Assembly: GCA_035967665.1 (NCBI GenBank)
Contig: JAYWLB010000046.1
Coordinates: forward strand, 62,001 to 126,000
Length of the DNA: 64,000 bases
Direction of reading: 5' to 3'
DNA from: Arctic95D-9 sp035967665
GTDB lineage: Bacteria > Verrucomicrobiota > Verrucomicrobiia > Verrucomicrobiales > DEV007
Shown: positions 7,932-16,918 of the stretch, in pieces
Position numbering within the stretch: the first letter of the stretch is position 1
How the letters are laid out: the number at the start of each line of letters is the position of its first letter
Notes under the pieces: generated by a model
Database searches by the model: none
Seen by the model: the letters and a program-made list of their open reading frames with translations, nothing else
Told to the model about the DNA's origin: nothing
Translations under genes and position numbers: made by a program

Positions 7932-10310
7932 TTACAACCCACCCAAACTCTGCACCAACTGCTGCAATTGCGGATTCTCGGGCTGCAATTTCAGCGCTTC
8001 TTTCGCGTATTTCAACGCCTCTGCCATTTTACCGCCGTCCCGCATGATTGCCGCGGCGCCGGTGAGATATTCCATATTGTAGGGATCAAGTTCGATGGCC
8101 TTTTTCAGGTAGGGAATCGCCTCGGGAAACTTGCCCAGTGAGTTCATCGCCACGGCGTAGAAGTAATGCGTCTGGGCGTGGTTCGGCATCAGTTCGGTTG
8201 CCAGTTTCAGCTCCGCAACGCCTTCGTCATATCGCTTCATCCGGATCAAAAAACGCGCCAGTGCGTCGCGGGCGAGGCCCTCTTCTCCGTCGATCATTGC
8301 TGCCTCGACGGCTTCGCGGAATTCACCCTCCGCTTCCTTCGGGCGATTCTCTGAATAGAGCATCTCTGCGAGATTGATTCGCGCGGGAACGAACTCCGGC
8401 TCGACCCGTTTCGCGGTTTCGTAGGCCGCTTTCGCTTTCTCTGTTTCACCGAGATCAGTGTAAAAGAGAGCGAGTCCCATATGCCCTGCGGCGCGGTCCG
8501 AGATTGCTTCCAGTTTGGAGATGAGCTCGGCCTTGGCGGTGTCAAAGGCTTCACGGGTTGCTTCTTCAAATGAAGGTGAGGCAGCAGCCAGAACGCGTGC
8601 TGCTTCGGTGCGAACCGACTTTACAGGATCGCTGAGAAGCCCCTTACCCAGATTCATGCGCTGCTGGGCAGGGTAGGGCAAAAGGGCCGCGAGGGCCTGA
8701 GCTCTCACTTCGGGATCTTTGTCCGCAAGGCGGGTTGCAAGGGCGGTCGTCGATTCGAGACCGGGAGCCTGCTGTCCGAGAGTCTCAACGGCGGCAGCGC
8801 GTGCGATCGCCGGCTGGTCGTAGTCGCCTGCCAAAGCAATCACTCTTTCCAGTGAACCCGGTTCCCCGCGGCGGGCCGATGCGAGGATTTCCCCGTAGTG
8901 CGCATTGCGAGGACCTCCGCCCCACCAGTTTTTAGCAGCTTCTGCGGCCCACTCCTGTGTCTGGTCTTCATGGCACTGGGTGCAGGCGTCGGGGGAACCG
9001 ACTTTCATGGAAAGATCAGGACGGGGAATGCGAATGCTGTGGTCGCGCCGGTCGTCCACGCCCATGTAGGTTTTGTGCGGCATGTGACACTCAACGCAGC
9101 TTGCCCCGGTGCTGCCCATTTCATGAAAATGGTGCGCCGGTGTGTTGTAGGGCTCCGCCTGGTGGCATTGCAGGCAAAGCGCATTGCCCGGCATTTTCAG
9201 CTTCATCGAATGCGGATTGTGGCAATCCGAGCAACGTACTCCGGCGTGAAACATTTTGCTCTGCACGTAGGAGCCGTAGACATAAACTTCTTCATCGATC
9301 TGCCCGTCATGATGATAGAGTTGATCGGTGATGACTGAGGGGTGATGCGAGTCGTGAAATCCCTGACCGGGAGTGTAGACCGGCTCGTTGAGCGATCGGT
9401 GGGAGTGGCAGCGCGCGCAGCTTTCGACCTGAACGTTCGATTTCAGCGGGATGGTGCGTTTCGGCAGATTTGTCTCCGGATCGATCGCCCAGCCGCCCTC
9501 TTCCGGTTCCTTCAAGGTAACAACGAGCCCTTTGGATTTGGCGTAATCGGTGAGCGCCTTCTTTTCCTCGTCGCTGATACCGGAATCGCCTTCCTTCTTC
9601 GCGGTGGCATTTGCCCAGAGAACGTGTTCCGATCCTGGGCCGTGGCAGGCTTCGCAACTGACGTTCATTTCCGACCAGGTCGTGTCGTAGGTGAGTGTGT
9701 CAGGATCGAAATTCTTGTCGAGGTTGGTGGAATGACAGTCGGCGCACATGTAGTTCCAGTTGAAATGACGGCGCGTCCAGTGAAGGACATCTTCCGGCGG
9801 AACGGGCTCGTCGGGATAGAGGTGATACCAGCGCTGGCCTCCGTCCTCTTTCGGTCGCGAGTCCCAGCACACCTGCAGCGCCTGGTAGCGACCACCGGGA
9901 AAGGGAATCAGATATTGCTGGAGCGGTTCATGACCGAAGGTGTAGTCGATCTTCATGTCCTGATAGGTGCCCTCTGAATCCGGTGCGTTGACCCAGAATT
10001 CTTTCCCTTTTCTGAAAAAGCGGAATTTCTGACCGAAGTGGTCGAACTCTGCATCGTTGAAATCGCCGAGAACGAACTCGTCTGTCGCCGGATTCATCGC
10101 GAGGTGGTGATCACTCTTGAGCCAGTCCTGATGCTGCTCGGTGTGGCATTCGACGCAGCTTTTCAGCCCTGCGTAGTCAGCGTTCGGGATGGAGTGATAG
10201 GGTGAGTAGTCCTCTTCCACGGTGGTGGAATCGGAATTTTTCTCAGGGCCGCAAGAGCTGAGCAGGAGGGCTGCGGCGAAGAAGGCAATAAGACGATGAA
10301 ATGAGAGCAT
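7932..10310 (-). CDS. multihaem cytochrome c with HEAT-like and TPR repeats, lipoprotein
   Basis: I choose ATG 10310 (792 residues) because it places a lipoprotein signal at the N-terminus: MLSFHRLIAFFAAALLLSSC with the lipobox Cys. Eight CxxCH motifs follow (CVECH, CADCH, CEACH, CARCH, CSDCH, CLQCH, CVECH, CTQCH), arranged as in NrfA/OTR-like octahaem or DmsE-like cytochromes. The C-terminal third has a HEAT-like region (AAAVETLGQQAPGLE) and at least three TPR units (AKAAYETAKRVEPEFVPARINLA, PNHAQTHYFYAVAMNSLGKF, ALKYAKEALKLQPENPQL). Likely a periplasmic electron carrier with a protein-binding tail. Upstream DNA carries a 22-bp tandem repeat. Confidence 0.85.
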   Translation of the reverse strand: MLSFHRLIAFFAAALLLSSCGPEKNSDSTTVEEDYSPYHSIPNADYAGLKSCVECHTEQHQDWLKSDHHLAMNPATDEFVLGDFNDAEFDHFGQKFRFFRKGKEFWVNAPDSEGTYQDMKIDYTFGHEPLQQYLIPFPGGRYQALQVCWDSRPKEDGGQRWYHLYPDEPVPPEDVLHWTRRHFNWNYMCADCHSTNLDKNFDPDTLTYDTTWSEMNVSCEACHGPGSEHVLWANATAKKEGDSGISDEEKKALTDYAKSKGLVVTLKEPEEGGWAIDPETNLPKRTIPLKSNVQVESCARCHSHRSLNEPVYTPGQGFHDSHHPSVITDQLYHHDGQIDEEVYVYGSYVQSKMFHAGVRCSDCHNPHSMKLKMPGNALCLQCHQAEPYNTPAHHFHEMGSTGASCVECHMPHKTYMGVDDRRDHSIRIPRPDLSMKVGSPDACTQCHEDQTQEWAAEAAKNWWGGGPRNAHYGEILASARRGEPGSLERVIALAGDYDQPAIARAAAVETLGQQAPGLESTTALATRLADKDPEVRAQALAALLPYPAQQRMNLGKGLLSDPVKSVRTEAARVLAAASPSFEEATREAFDTAKAELISKLEAISDRAAGHMGLALFYTDLGETEKAKAAYETAKRVEPEFVPARINLAEMLYSENRPKEAEGEFREAVEAAMIDGEEGLARDALARFLIRMKRYDEGVAELKLATELMPNHAQTHYFYAVAMNSLGKFPEAIPYLKKAIELDPYNMEYLTGAAAIMRDGGKMAEALKYAKEALKLQPENPQLQQLVQSLGGL

Positions 10311-10351
10311 TGGGAAAAGCGCAACCGATTCAGGGGTGAAAAGCGGGGAGT

Positions 10352-10388
10352 CAACCCTGTTGAATACGGGACTAAACACTGTTTAGTC
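10352..10388. repeat. 22-bp-step ACCCTGTT array, copy A (two units)
   Basis: Cores at 10354 (ACCCTGTTGA) and 10376 (ACACTGTTTAGTC) are exactly 22 bp apart. The array lies between the divergently transcribed multihaem cytochrome and MidA-type genes, ending ten bases before the latter's start. It belongs to the same family as arrays at 17709, 31681, 43414 and 61839. Confidence 0.6.
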
Positions 10389-10398
10389 ATGACTTTCC

Positions 10399-11433
10399 AT
10401 GCCGAACTTGCGCGCATTTCTAAAGACCAAATTCGAGGCATCGGGTGGCTCAATGTCATTCGAGGATTTCATGGCTCTGGCGCTCTATGATCCGGAATTC
10501 GGTTATTACGGTGCGAACATCAGCGATGTCGGGAATGGGCGGGGGGACTTCGCCACGACGGCGACGTTATCGGCGGGGCTTGGTAAGGCGGTTGCGTTCT
10601 GGATTCAGGCTGAGGCCGGGAATCACGAATGGAACGGGAGGGTTTCCGTGATCGAAGTCGGGCCCGGAAGTGGCGATCTCGCGGCCGGTGTTCTAAAAGA
10701 GTTTGGATGGTGGGGGCGGCGTAAACTGGATTATCATCTTGTCGAGGTTTCCCCGGCTTTGCGGAAACGGCAGAGGAGGCGGCTTAGAGGTCAGCGCGTC
10801 AGGTGGCATGATACGGTTCATGAGGCCCTTCGTGAGACGGAAGGACGCGCCCTGATTTATTCGAATGAACTCTTCGACGCCTTTCCTGCGAAATGGTTGC
10901 GCGCGACGGGGGAATCAAATCGGTGGGAGGAGATTTGTGTGAGCTACAATGAGGCAGATGGTCTCAGAGAATTCTGGTGTCCGCTCCCTGCTGCGATCGA
11001 TCCCGCTGACTTCACCGCGATGCAGTTGCGCGAAATGAAGGCGGGACGTCGAATTGAAATTCAGCCTTCGGTGAAAGGCTGGATCAATGAGCTGGGGGCA
11101 AACTGGAAAGCCGGTTCGATCCTCTCAGTCGATTACGGTGGCGATCCCGGCGATGTCTACGGTCGGAATTTGATGGGGACAGTTCGGGGGTATTTTAAAA
11201 ACGAGCGAATTACCGAAGGCCGGGTCTACAGCCGGTTTGGAAAGCAGGATCTCACCGTGGATGTGAATTTTTCCGATTTGGAGAACTGGGGGCGCGACGC
11301 CGGGATCGAGACGGTTCGCCGCGAGACGCAGCGGGAATTTCTCGAGCGTTATGGAATTGTGAGCGATCCGCTCATTGAGTCGGGAGCAGCTGACGAGTTT
11401 CAGGTTTTGCTTCAGCGAAAGGCAGGGGAATGA
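10399..11433 (+). CDS. SAM-dependent methyltransferase, MidA/NDUFAF7 family
   Basis: 344 residues. The N-terminal SMSFEDFMALALYDPEFGYYG and the SAM-binding VIEVGPGSGDLAAGVL (residues about 84-99) are characteristic of the MidA/NDUFAF7 (DUF185) family, as are LIYSNELFDAFPAKWL and the later LSVDYGGDPGDVYGR. In mitochondria NDUFAF7 dimethylates an arginine of complex I; the bacterial substrate is not established here. The protein is cytoplasmic. The stop codon lies within the first of three short palindromes that continue downstream. Confidence 0.88.
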   Translation: MPNLRAFLKTKFEASGGSMSFEDFMALALYDPEFGYYGANISDVGNGRGDFATTATLSAGLGKAVAFWIQAEAGNHEWNGRVSVIEVGPGSGDLAAGVLKEFGWWGRRKLDYHLVEVSPALRKRQRRRLRGQRVRWHDTVHEALRETEGRALIYSNELFDAFPAKWLRATGESNRWEEICVSYNEADGLREFWCPLPAAIDPADFTAMQLREMKAGRRIEIQPSVKGWINELGANWKAGSILSVDYGGDPGDVYGRNLMGTVRGYFKNERITEGRVYSRFGKQDLTVDVNFSDLENWGRDAGIETVRRETQREFLERYGIVSDPLIESGAADEFQVLLQRKAGE

Positions 11434-11515
11434 GGATTCATTCTCCGCAGAGGCTTTGGGAACGATTCTCGTTCCTCTACAGGCTGTGAAAGTTGCGGAA
11501 TGAAACTCATTCCGA
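11427..11515. repeat. cluster of three GGAAYGA palindromes
   Basis: Three short inverted repeats follow one another: GGAATGA/TTCATTC from 11427, GGAACGA/TCGTTCC from 11459 and GGAATGA/TCATTCC from 11497. The second and third are followed by related bases ending GCTGTGA, so they are also imperfect direct repeats. A close relative (GGAACGA...TCGTTCC then GCTACA) occurs near 60404. The first overlaps the MidA-type stop codon. They may act as a weak terminator or be a REP-like element. Confidence 0.5.
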
Positions 11516-11594
11516 TTCCTATGCTGTGATAGCTCCCTATTCACATTGTTGCTGGACAGGTCGGGAATCGAAACTACCTTTTACTATTCCAAGG

Positions 11595-11666
11595 ATGAAA
11601 ATCTCAAAGAACAGCACCGTTTTTTCTCTCTCTCTGCTCGCTAACGAGCTGGTGCTACTGGGCTAG
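11595..11666 (+). CDS. candidate leucine-rich leader peptide of leuA
   Basis: A 23-codon ORF ending LSLLANELVLLG, with five Leu codons in its last twelve (CTG, CTC, CTG, CTA, CTG) and CTC one codon earlier. It begins 180 bp upstream of leuA, in the same direction, in DNA with no other gene. Leucine-rich leader peptides control leu operons by attenuation in several phyla (for example leuL of enterobacteria), so the position and composition fit. The start is preceded by AAGG with almost no spacing, so translation initiation is weakly supported. No homologue of this exact peptide is known to me. Confidence 0.55.
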   Translation: MKISKNSTVFSLSLLANELVLLG

Positions 11667-11693
11667 TCTGCCCGTTCTTCTTTCTATTCTTCC

Positions 11694-11748
11694 AACTCCC
11701 TGTCCCATTGTTTAAGGGATCATTGTGTACGGGAGTTTGCTTTTCTAC
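11694..11748 (+). promoter_or_regulatory. candidate attenuator hairpin before leuA
   Basis: AACTCCC at 11694-11700 pairs with GGGAGTT at 11731-11737, with an inner TCCC/GGGA pair (11703-11706 with 11716-11719), followed by TTTGCTTTTCT. A second small hairpin (GGGC/GCCC, about 11660-11673) overlaps the end of the leader peptide, the arrangement expected if ribosome position on the Leu codons decides which hairpin forms. The T tract is interrupted, so terminator strength is uncertain. Confidence 0.45.
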
Positions 11749-11774
11749 TCATTCTCAACCACTAATCAGAACTA

Positions 11775-13478
11775 ATGAAACCTGAATCCATCAAGAAATA
11801 CCGACCGTTTCCAGCGGTTGAATTGCCGGATCGCCAATGGCCGAACCGGACGATCACGCACGCACCAATCTGGGCCAGCGTTGACCTTCGCGACGGGAAT
11901 CAGGCGCTACCGGTTCCCATGAGCGTAGAAGAAAAGCTCGTTCTCTTTGATGAGTTGGTCCGAATCGGCTTCAAGCAAATCGAAGTGGGCTTCCCCTCCG
12001 CCGCGGATACCGAGTTCAACTTTTTGCGTGCTCTCGTTGATCAAAACCGCATTCCCGACGACGTCACCGTGCAGGTGTTAGTGCAGGCGCGTGAGCATTT
12101 GATTCGCCGCACTTTCGAAAGTCTCGAGGGAACGAAGCGGGCCATTGTCCATCTCTACAATTCGACTTCGCCTTTGCAGCGGCGTGTCACTTTCGGCGAC
12201 GCGAGTAAAGAGAGTATCCGCGACATCGCGGTAGCGGGAGCCGAGTTGATCAAAGAGTTGGTGCCCACTTTACCCGACACGGAGATTACCTTGCAGTATT
12301 CTCCCGAGAGTTTTTCGGACACTGAGCCGGAATATGCGCTCGAGGTTTGCAATGCTGTCTCTGCCGTATGGGAGCCTAACGAAGATAAAAAAATCATTTT
12401 GAATCTTCCCGCCACGGTTGAGTGGACGACTCCGAATGTGCATGCCGATCAGATCGAATGGTTTTGCCGTCACGTTGATAATCGCGAGTTTTCCATCATC
12501 AGTTTGCACACGCACAATGACAGGGGAACGGGAACGGCAGCGACCGAACTTGGCTTGTTGGCCGGAGCGGACCGCGTGGAAGGAACGTTGTTTGGAAACG
12601 GCGAACGCACCGGTAACCTCGACATCGTCACGGTGGCCTTGAATATGAACAGTCACGGGATCGACACCGGGCTCGACTTTTCGGACTTGTCCTCGACTCG
12701 CCAGATCTACGAGACAGTGACGCGTCTCAACGTGCCTGAGCGTCATCCCTACGCCGGGGAGTTGGTCTTCACCGCTTTCTCGGGAAGTCATCAGGATGCG
12801 ATCAAGAAAGGCTTCGATCGTCGCGTTTCCGATGTGGAAGCGGCGGGGAGTGAAGATGTCCAGTGGGGTGTTCCCTATTTGACGATCGACCCTCAGGATC
12901 TCGGGCGCAGTTACGAAGCGATCATTCGTATCAACAGCCAGAGTGGTAAGGGCGGTGTCGCCTATGTTCTCGATCGTGAGCACGGTTACGACCTTCCCAA
13001 ATCGATGCATCCTCAGGTCGGCAAATTTGTTTACGACAAAGCCGATGAGGCGGGGCGTGAGCTCGGTAACGACGAGATCGGCGAGCTCTTTTTCGAGCAG
13101 TTCGTCAATGTCGATGCGCCGATGTCCTTGACCAGTTTCGAGCTCGATCACACCAACATGAAAGTGGGGGAAGTGATCTGCCATGCCGCTGTTGAATTGA
13201 ATGGTGAGACGATTGAGGGGACTGGAAAAGGTAATGGTCCCATTAATGCCTTTGTGCATTTCCTCGACGGGGCGGGACAGAAAACCTTTAAAGTGACTGA
13301 CTATCGCAGTCAGGCATTGCGCGGCGGCTCCGACGCGGATTCCGCGGCGTATGTTCAGATTCAGGATGAGGAAAGCGGTCAGCTTCTCTGGGGCTGTGGC
13401 GTCGATCCGAGTATCGAGATGGCCGGTTTGAAGGCGTTGATCTGTGCCTTTAACCTCAAGCAGAAGTCCGAGTCATGA
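11775..13478 (+). CDS. leuA: 2-isopropylmalate synthase
   Basis: First committed step of leucine synthesis: condenses acetyl-CoA with 2-oxoisovalerate. 567 residues, the long type found in actinobacteria and fungi. The catalytic TIM barrel shows DLRDGNQALPVPMS (metal-binding Asp near residue 38) and the metal-site SLHTHNDRGTGTAA. The C-terminal region (about 430-567, including MSLTSFELDH) is the regulatory LeuA-dimer domain that binds leucine. The stop overlaps the next gene (ATGA). Likely controlled by the leucine-rich leader upstream. Confidence 0.95.
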   Translation: MKPESIKKYRPFPAVELPDRQWPNRTITHAPIWASVDLRDGNQALPVPMSVEEKLVLFDELVRIGFKQIEVGFPSAADTEFNFLRALVDQNRIPDDVTVQVLVQAREHLIRRTFESLEGTKRAIVHLYNSTSPLQRRVTFGDASKESIRDIAVAGAELIKELVPTLPDTEITLQYSPESFSDTEPEYALEVCNAVSAVWEPNEDKKIILNLPATVEWTTPNVHADQIEWFCRHVDNREFSIISLHTHNDRGTGTAATELGLLAGADRVEGTLFGNGERTGNLDIVTVALNMNSHGIDTGLDFSDLSSTRQIYETVTRLNVPERHPYAGELVFTAFSGSHQDAIKKGFDRRVSDVEAAGSEDVQWGVPYLTIDPQDLGRSYEAIIRINSQSGKGGVAYVLDREHGYDLPKSMHPQVGKFVYDKADEAGRELGNDEIGELFFEQFVNVDAPMSLTSFELDHTNMKVGEVICHAAVELNGETIEGTGKGNGPINAFVHFLDGAGQKTFKVTDYRSQALRGGSDADSAAYVQIQDEESGQLLWGCGVDPSIEMAGLKALICAFNLKQKSES

Positions 13479-14137
13479 GTGATTCGATTAAAGCGGTCAT
13501 TTTCGATCTCGACGGAACCCTGCTGGACACCCTGCAGGATTTGTCCGATTCGGGGAACGACGTGTTGCGTGCTCATGGAATGCCGACGCACTCCATGGAT
13601 GCCTACCGAACCTTCATTGGGAACGGGATGATGAGTCTCGTGCAGGATATCTTTCCTCCTGAGCATCGTCCTGCCGACGGTGAAGAGTCCGAGGTGATTC
13701 TCGCCGAATACCGCGAGGCCTACGGTCGTAACTGGAAGAATACGACCTGCATTTTTCCAGGTATGGGGGAGCTGCTCGATGAGCTGAAAGCGAGAGACAT
13801 TCCTATCGGCGTGTTATCGAACAAGGCTCATGATTTCACTCTGAAATGTGTCGAAGCCTTTCTCGCCGACTGGGAGTGGGACGTTGTTCTCGGTGCTCGC
13901 GACGGGATGGAAAGAAAACCGGATCCAGCGGGGGCCTTTGAGGCTGCCGGGCTGGTGAACTGCGCGCCGTCTCAATGCGCCTACGTGGGTGATTCGGATG
14001 TCGATATGTTCACGGCGGTGAATGCCGGGATGCTGCCCGTCGCAGTGAGCTGGGGATTTCGGGACGAAGAGGAATTGCGCGCTGCAGGGGCTGAGGTGTT
14101 TTTGGAAAAGCCGGCCGAGCTGCTGACTTTGCTTTAA
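13475..14137 (+). CDS. HAD hydrolase, phosphoglycolate phosphatase-like
   Basis: 220 residues of the haloacid dehalogenase superfamily: motif I FDLDGTLLDT (nucleophile Asp), motif II-type VLSNKAHDFT, Lys in ERKPDPAGAFEA, and motif IV YVGDSDVDMFTAVNAG. The small alpha-helical cap and overall length fit Gph-type phosphoglycolate phosphatases, though substrate is uncertain. Translationally coupled to leuA by a four-base overlap, which says little about function. Confidence 0.85.
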   Translation: MSDSIKAVIFDLDGTLLDTLQDLSDSGNDVLRAHGMPTHSMDAYRTFIGNGMMSLVQDIFPPEHRPADGEESEVILAEYREAYGRNWKNTTCIFPGMGELLDELKARDIPIGVLSNKAHDFTLKCVEAFLADWEWDVVLGARDGMERKPDPAGAFEAAGLVNCAPSQCAYVGDSDVDMFTAVNAGMLPVAVSWGFRDEEELRAAGAEVFLEKPAELLTLL

Positions 14138-14308
14138 GAGGGATCGATGCTTTGAATCTTCTCCCGGAGGTAGAAGGGCACGTAGCCGCCACTCTTCGAG
14201 TGGTGGCATCTTTGGAGCAGCGTATGCGATTCGTCGAGAATTTTTAAACGGGCACCACTCATTTCTTATCAGCGCCAATTAGCGTCCATCAGCGGTTAAC
14301 CTCTTTCT
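14138..14308. other. intergenic gap with one hairpin
   Basis: Between the convergent HAD hydrolase and purine phosphorylase genes. A stable hairpin (CCACTC TTC GAGTGG, about 14190-14204, extended by GCC/GGC) could terminate transcription from either side, but there is no proper T tract. Nothing else is recognised. Confidence 0.4.
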
Positions 14309-15106
14309 CTAGATCTCGACCATCGCCGGAATTGCACTCTCCAGCAGCGTGAAGAGTTCCGCCGCGGCATCGCGCCCGACTTCGATGACTTCCCCGTGAC
14401 TCAGCGGCGAGCCGGAAAGCCCGGCGCCGTAGTTGGTGAGGCAGGACATTCCGAGCACGCGCATCCCGAGCGCTCGTGCCTGAATCGCTTCGGGGACAGT
14501 CGACATTCCTACGGCATCAGCACCGAGGGTTCGCAACATCCGAATTTCCGCAGGGGTCTCGTATTCGGGGCCGTTCATCCACGCGTAAACGCCCTCATAC
14601 AGTCTCGATGATCCTGTTTCGCGACTCTCCGCTTTCATGAGTTCCCGCAGTTGCGGCGAGTAGACATGGGTTTGATCGATAAAATGAGCGTCTCCGGTGA
14701 GGGGGGACTGGCGGGTCAAATTCAGATGATCTGACATCAGCATCCACTGTCCCGGTTTGAAGTTGGCATTCACGATCCCCGCCGCGTTGGTGAGAATGAG
14801 AGTTGAGACCCCGAGCTCGTGAAACACGCGCACACCCGTGGCGACCTCCTTTGCGGTCCAGCCTTCGTAAAGATGAACCCGTCCCTGAGCGACGACGAGG
14901 TCGACTCCCCCGAGGGAGCCAAAGTGGAGCTTCCCTTCATGACCGGGAACAGTGCTCTGAGGGAGGCCTTTGATCGCGGAAAACTCGAATGACTCGTGAT
15001 TCTCGAGCAACTCGGCGAATCCTCCGAGGCCGGAACCGAGAACGAGCCCGACCTGCGGGTGGTGCTTCTTAATCGAGTTCGGGATTTCGAAAGTCGAGTC
15101 GCTCAT
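14309..15106 (-). CDS. purine nucleoside phosphorylase
   Basis: Phosphorolysis of purine (deoxy)nucleosides to base and pentose-1-phosphate. 265 residues, the size of trimeric PNP. Conserved parts are VGLVLGSGLGGFAELLE (phosphate loop), the HEGK region (PGHEGKLHFG), LILTNAAGIVN, GVYAWMNGPEYETPAEIRML and GMSTVPEAIQARALGMRVLGMSCLTNYGAG with the purine-binding Asn. It could be named punA/deoD-like; the trimeric type is the better fit. The gene starts four bases before the stop of the upstream ketopantoate reductase. Confidence 0.92.
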   Translation of the reverse strand: MSDSTFEIPNSIKKHHPQVGLVLGSGLGGFAELLENHESFEFSAIKGLPQSTVPGHEGKLHFGSLGGVDLVVAQGRVHLYEGWTAKEVATGVRVFHELGVSTLILTNAAGIVNANFKPGQWMLMSDHLNLTRQSPLTGDAHFIDQTHVYSPQLRELMKAESRETGSSRLYEGVYAWMNGPEYETPAEIRMLRTLGADAVGMSTVPEAIQARALGMRVLGMSCLTNYGAGLSGSPLSHGEVIEVGRDAAAELFTLLESAIPAMVEI

Positions 15107-15110
15107 GTCG

Positions 15111-16028
15111 CTAAGATGCCCTCGAAGCGACGGCCTCGCAAATCTCCTGATGCAACAATTCGAGCTGCGGAGTGGAAACGTTCACCGATTTCGCGCGACG
15201 GAGCGGTTCGCCCCAGATGGGATCGACTTCGACGGGGTTTCCGGCAAGGAAATCGACGAGGCTGGACGGCTGGTAGGCTCCCATCTCGCGGGTTCGGTTG
15301 ATATTGGCATCGGCGAACGACTCGTCAATCTCGTAGCCAAAGCCCGCCGCTGCGGCAATGATTTCCAGCATGAGAGCACGGGTTCGGTTCTCCAGTTCGG
15401 GTGAGGAAAGTATCGCCTGCGTATCGATTCCACCCGCGGCGATGGCGAGACCGTTGAAAGGGACGTTCCAAATGAGCTTTCGCCACCGTGCCAGTCCGAG
15501 ATCAGGGAGCGCTTTGCACGGGATTCCGGCAGCGGTGAAGATCCCGCTAACCTTTTCGAGCGCTGCGGAGTCATCCCGCGCCCCCATCTCAATAAGCCCG
15601 TGTGCGATGTGGCGAATCGTCCCCGGCTCGCCGCGGTTGATGCAGACGAAGCACATCCCGCCGAGAATAGTGTGTTTCGGAAAATGTTGATGCAGGAAAT
15701 CCTCGTTTCCAAGCCCGTTCTGGAGGGTGAGGAGTTGGGTTGACTCTTTGAGAAGCGGAGGAAGGATTTCCGGCAAAATCCCGTTCGCAGTGGTTTTTAA
15801 CGCGATGATGACGAGATCGACAGGCCCGATTTCCTCTGTTGAGGCGAAGGCCTTCACGTCATCGAGATGAAAGTTGCCTTCGGGGCTCTCGATCGTCAGC
15901 CCGCGCTCCTTTACCGCTGCGAGGTCGCTTCTCATCAGGAACGAGACGTCAAAGTGACGGCTCAGGATCGCTCCATAGTAGGATCCAACTGAACCTGATC
16001 CCACCACCGCTATTGTAAATTCCGCCAT
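15111..16028 (-). CDS. panE: 2-dehydropantoate 2-reductase
   Basis: NADPH-dependent reduction of ketopantoate to pantoate for coenzyme A synthesis. I set the start at ATG 16028 (305 residues) because MAEFTIAVVGSGSVGSYYGAIL then begins directly with the Rossmann GxGxxG motif; the longer frame to 16133 adds an unlikely 35-residue extension. Further signs are DLVIIALKTTANG, LQNGLGNEDFL and the catalytic Lys in ARWRKLIWNVPFNGLAI. Other members of this superfamily reduce different keto acids, so the exact substrate is family-based. Confidence 0.85.
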   Translation of the reverse strand: MAEFTIAVVGSGSVGSYYGAILSRHFDVSFLMRSDLAAVKERGLTIESPEGNFHLDDVKAFASTEEIGPVDLVIIALKTTANGILPEILPPLLKESTQLLTLQNGLGNEDFLHQHFPKHTILGGMCFVCINRGEPGTIRHIAHGLIEMGARDDSAALEKVSGIFTAAGIPCKALPDLGLARWRKLIWNVPFNGLAIAAGGIDTQAILSSPELENRTRALMLEIIAAAAGFGYEIDESFADANINRTREMGAYQPSSLVDFLAGNPVEVDPIWGEPLRRAKSVNVSTPQLELLHQEICEAVASRAS

Positions 16029-16125
16029 CGGTTGAAGCGTAGCCGGTATCTGAGTTCCCGCAATTTTCGAAGTGTTTCCAAATCGCCTTTCCTTGACGAT
16101 TTCTGTAGAGGCTCTTGAATGGGAC

Positions 16126-16854
16126 ATGGCCATCGCAAACGAACTTCTATCCGCGACCGATCAACTCCTCGCGAAGTTGGAAGGACTTACCTTTTCTGAA
16201 CCGGTAACGCATCTCTACAATCCTCTGATCTACGCGAGAGCGTCGCATGAGATCTATCTGAAGCGTTTCGGAAACTCGAAGAAGCGGGTTCTCATGATGG
16301 GGATGAATCCGGGGCCCTGGGGCATGGCGCAGACAGGCGTTCCCTTCGGTGAGATCGCATTGGTCCGCGACTGGATGGGGGTGAGCGCTGAGGTGGGGAA
16401 GCCGGAGAACGAACATCCTAAGCGTCCCATCGTCGGTTTCGATTGTGAGAAGTCGGAAGTGAGCGGGAAGCGACTCTGGGGATTGTTTTCAGAAATCTTT
16501 CCGAAGGCTGACGAGTTCTTCGCCGACAACTACGTTGTGAATTACTGCCCGCTTGTCTGGATGGAGGAGAGCGGGAGAAATCGCACCCCGGATAAATTGC
16601 CGGCTGCAGAGATGGAGCCGGTCAGCGCCGCTTGTGATGAATATGTTGCCGCGCACATTCGTCTTCTTGAACCGGAGTATCTTGTCGGGGTCGGCGCTTT
16701 TGCCGAGACCGCGCTGAAGCGTATCGCCAAAGGGCTCGATCTTGATGTTACGATCGGACGGATCCTCCACCCGAGTCCGGCCAGTCCCGCTGCAAATCGT
16801 GACTGGGCTGGAACTGCGACGAAGCAGTTGAGTGAGCTCGGAGTTTGGAAGTAA
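16126..16854 (+). CDS. SMUG1-type uracil-DNA glycosylase
   Basis: Removes uracil and oxidised pyrimidines from DNA. 242 residues from ATG 16126, chosen because the longer frame adds a non-conserved leader. The active-site motif GMNPGPWGMAQTGVPFGEI has the Asn-Pro-Gly-Pro signature of SMUG1, and the C-terminal HPSPASPAAN corresponds to the DNA-intercalating His-Pro-Ser-Pro-Ala loop. Phe and Tyr residues of the uracil pocket (VVNYCPLVWM) are in place. Bacterial SMUG1 genes are sporadic but known in several phyla. Confidence 0.88.
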   Translation: MAIANELLSATDQLLAKLEGLTFSEPVTHLYNPLIYARASHEIYLKRFGNSKKRVLMMGMNPGPWGMAQTGVPFGEIALVRDWMGVSAEVGKPENEHPKRPIVGFDCEKSEVSGKRLWGLFSEIFPKADEFFADNYVVNYCPLVWMEESGRNRTPDKLPAAEMEPVSAACDEYVAAHIRLLEPEYLVGVGAFAETALKRIAKGLDLDVTIGRILHPSPASPAANRDWAGTATKQLSELGVWK

Positions 16855-16884
16855 AAAAATATCTATATAAAATGTAATTAGTGT

Positions 16885-16912
16885 TTGACGCTCCTTTTAT
16901 CGGTAGTAAACT
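16885..16912 (+). promoter_or_regulatory. sigma-70-like promoter for the RNA region
   Basis: TTGACG at 16885-16890, a 16-base spacer, then TAAACT at 16907-16912. The DNA around it is AT-rich, unlike the flanking genes. No ORF follows, but a structured segment and a strong terminator do, suggesting it drives a non-coding RNA. Confidence 0.4.
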
Positions 16913-16918
16913 CATTCC

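Noticed and set aside
9342..9977. 211-codon ORF opposite the multihaem cytochrome
   Set aside because: It lies antisense to a well-supported gene with eight haem motifs and has no recognisable domain.
15111..16133. Long start for ketopantoate reductase
   Set aside because: The extra 35 residues precede the Rossmann motif, overlap the divergent uracil-DNA glycosylase start and look non-coding.
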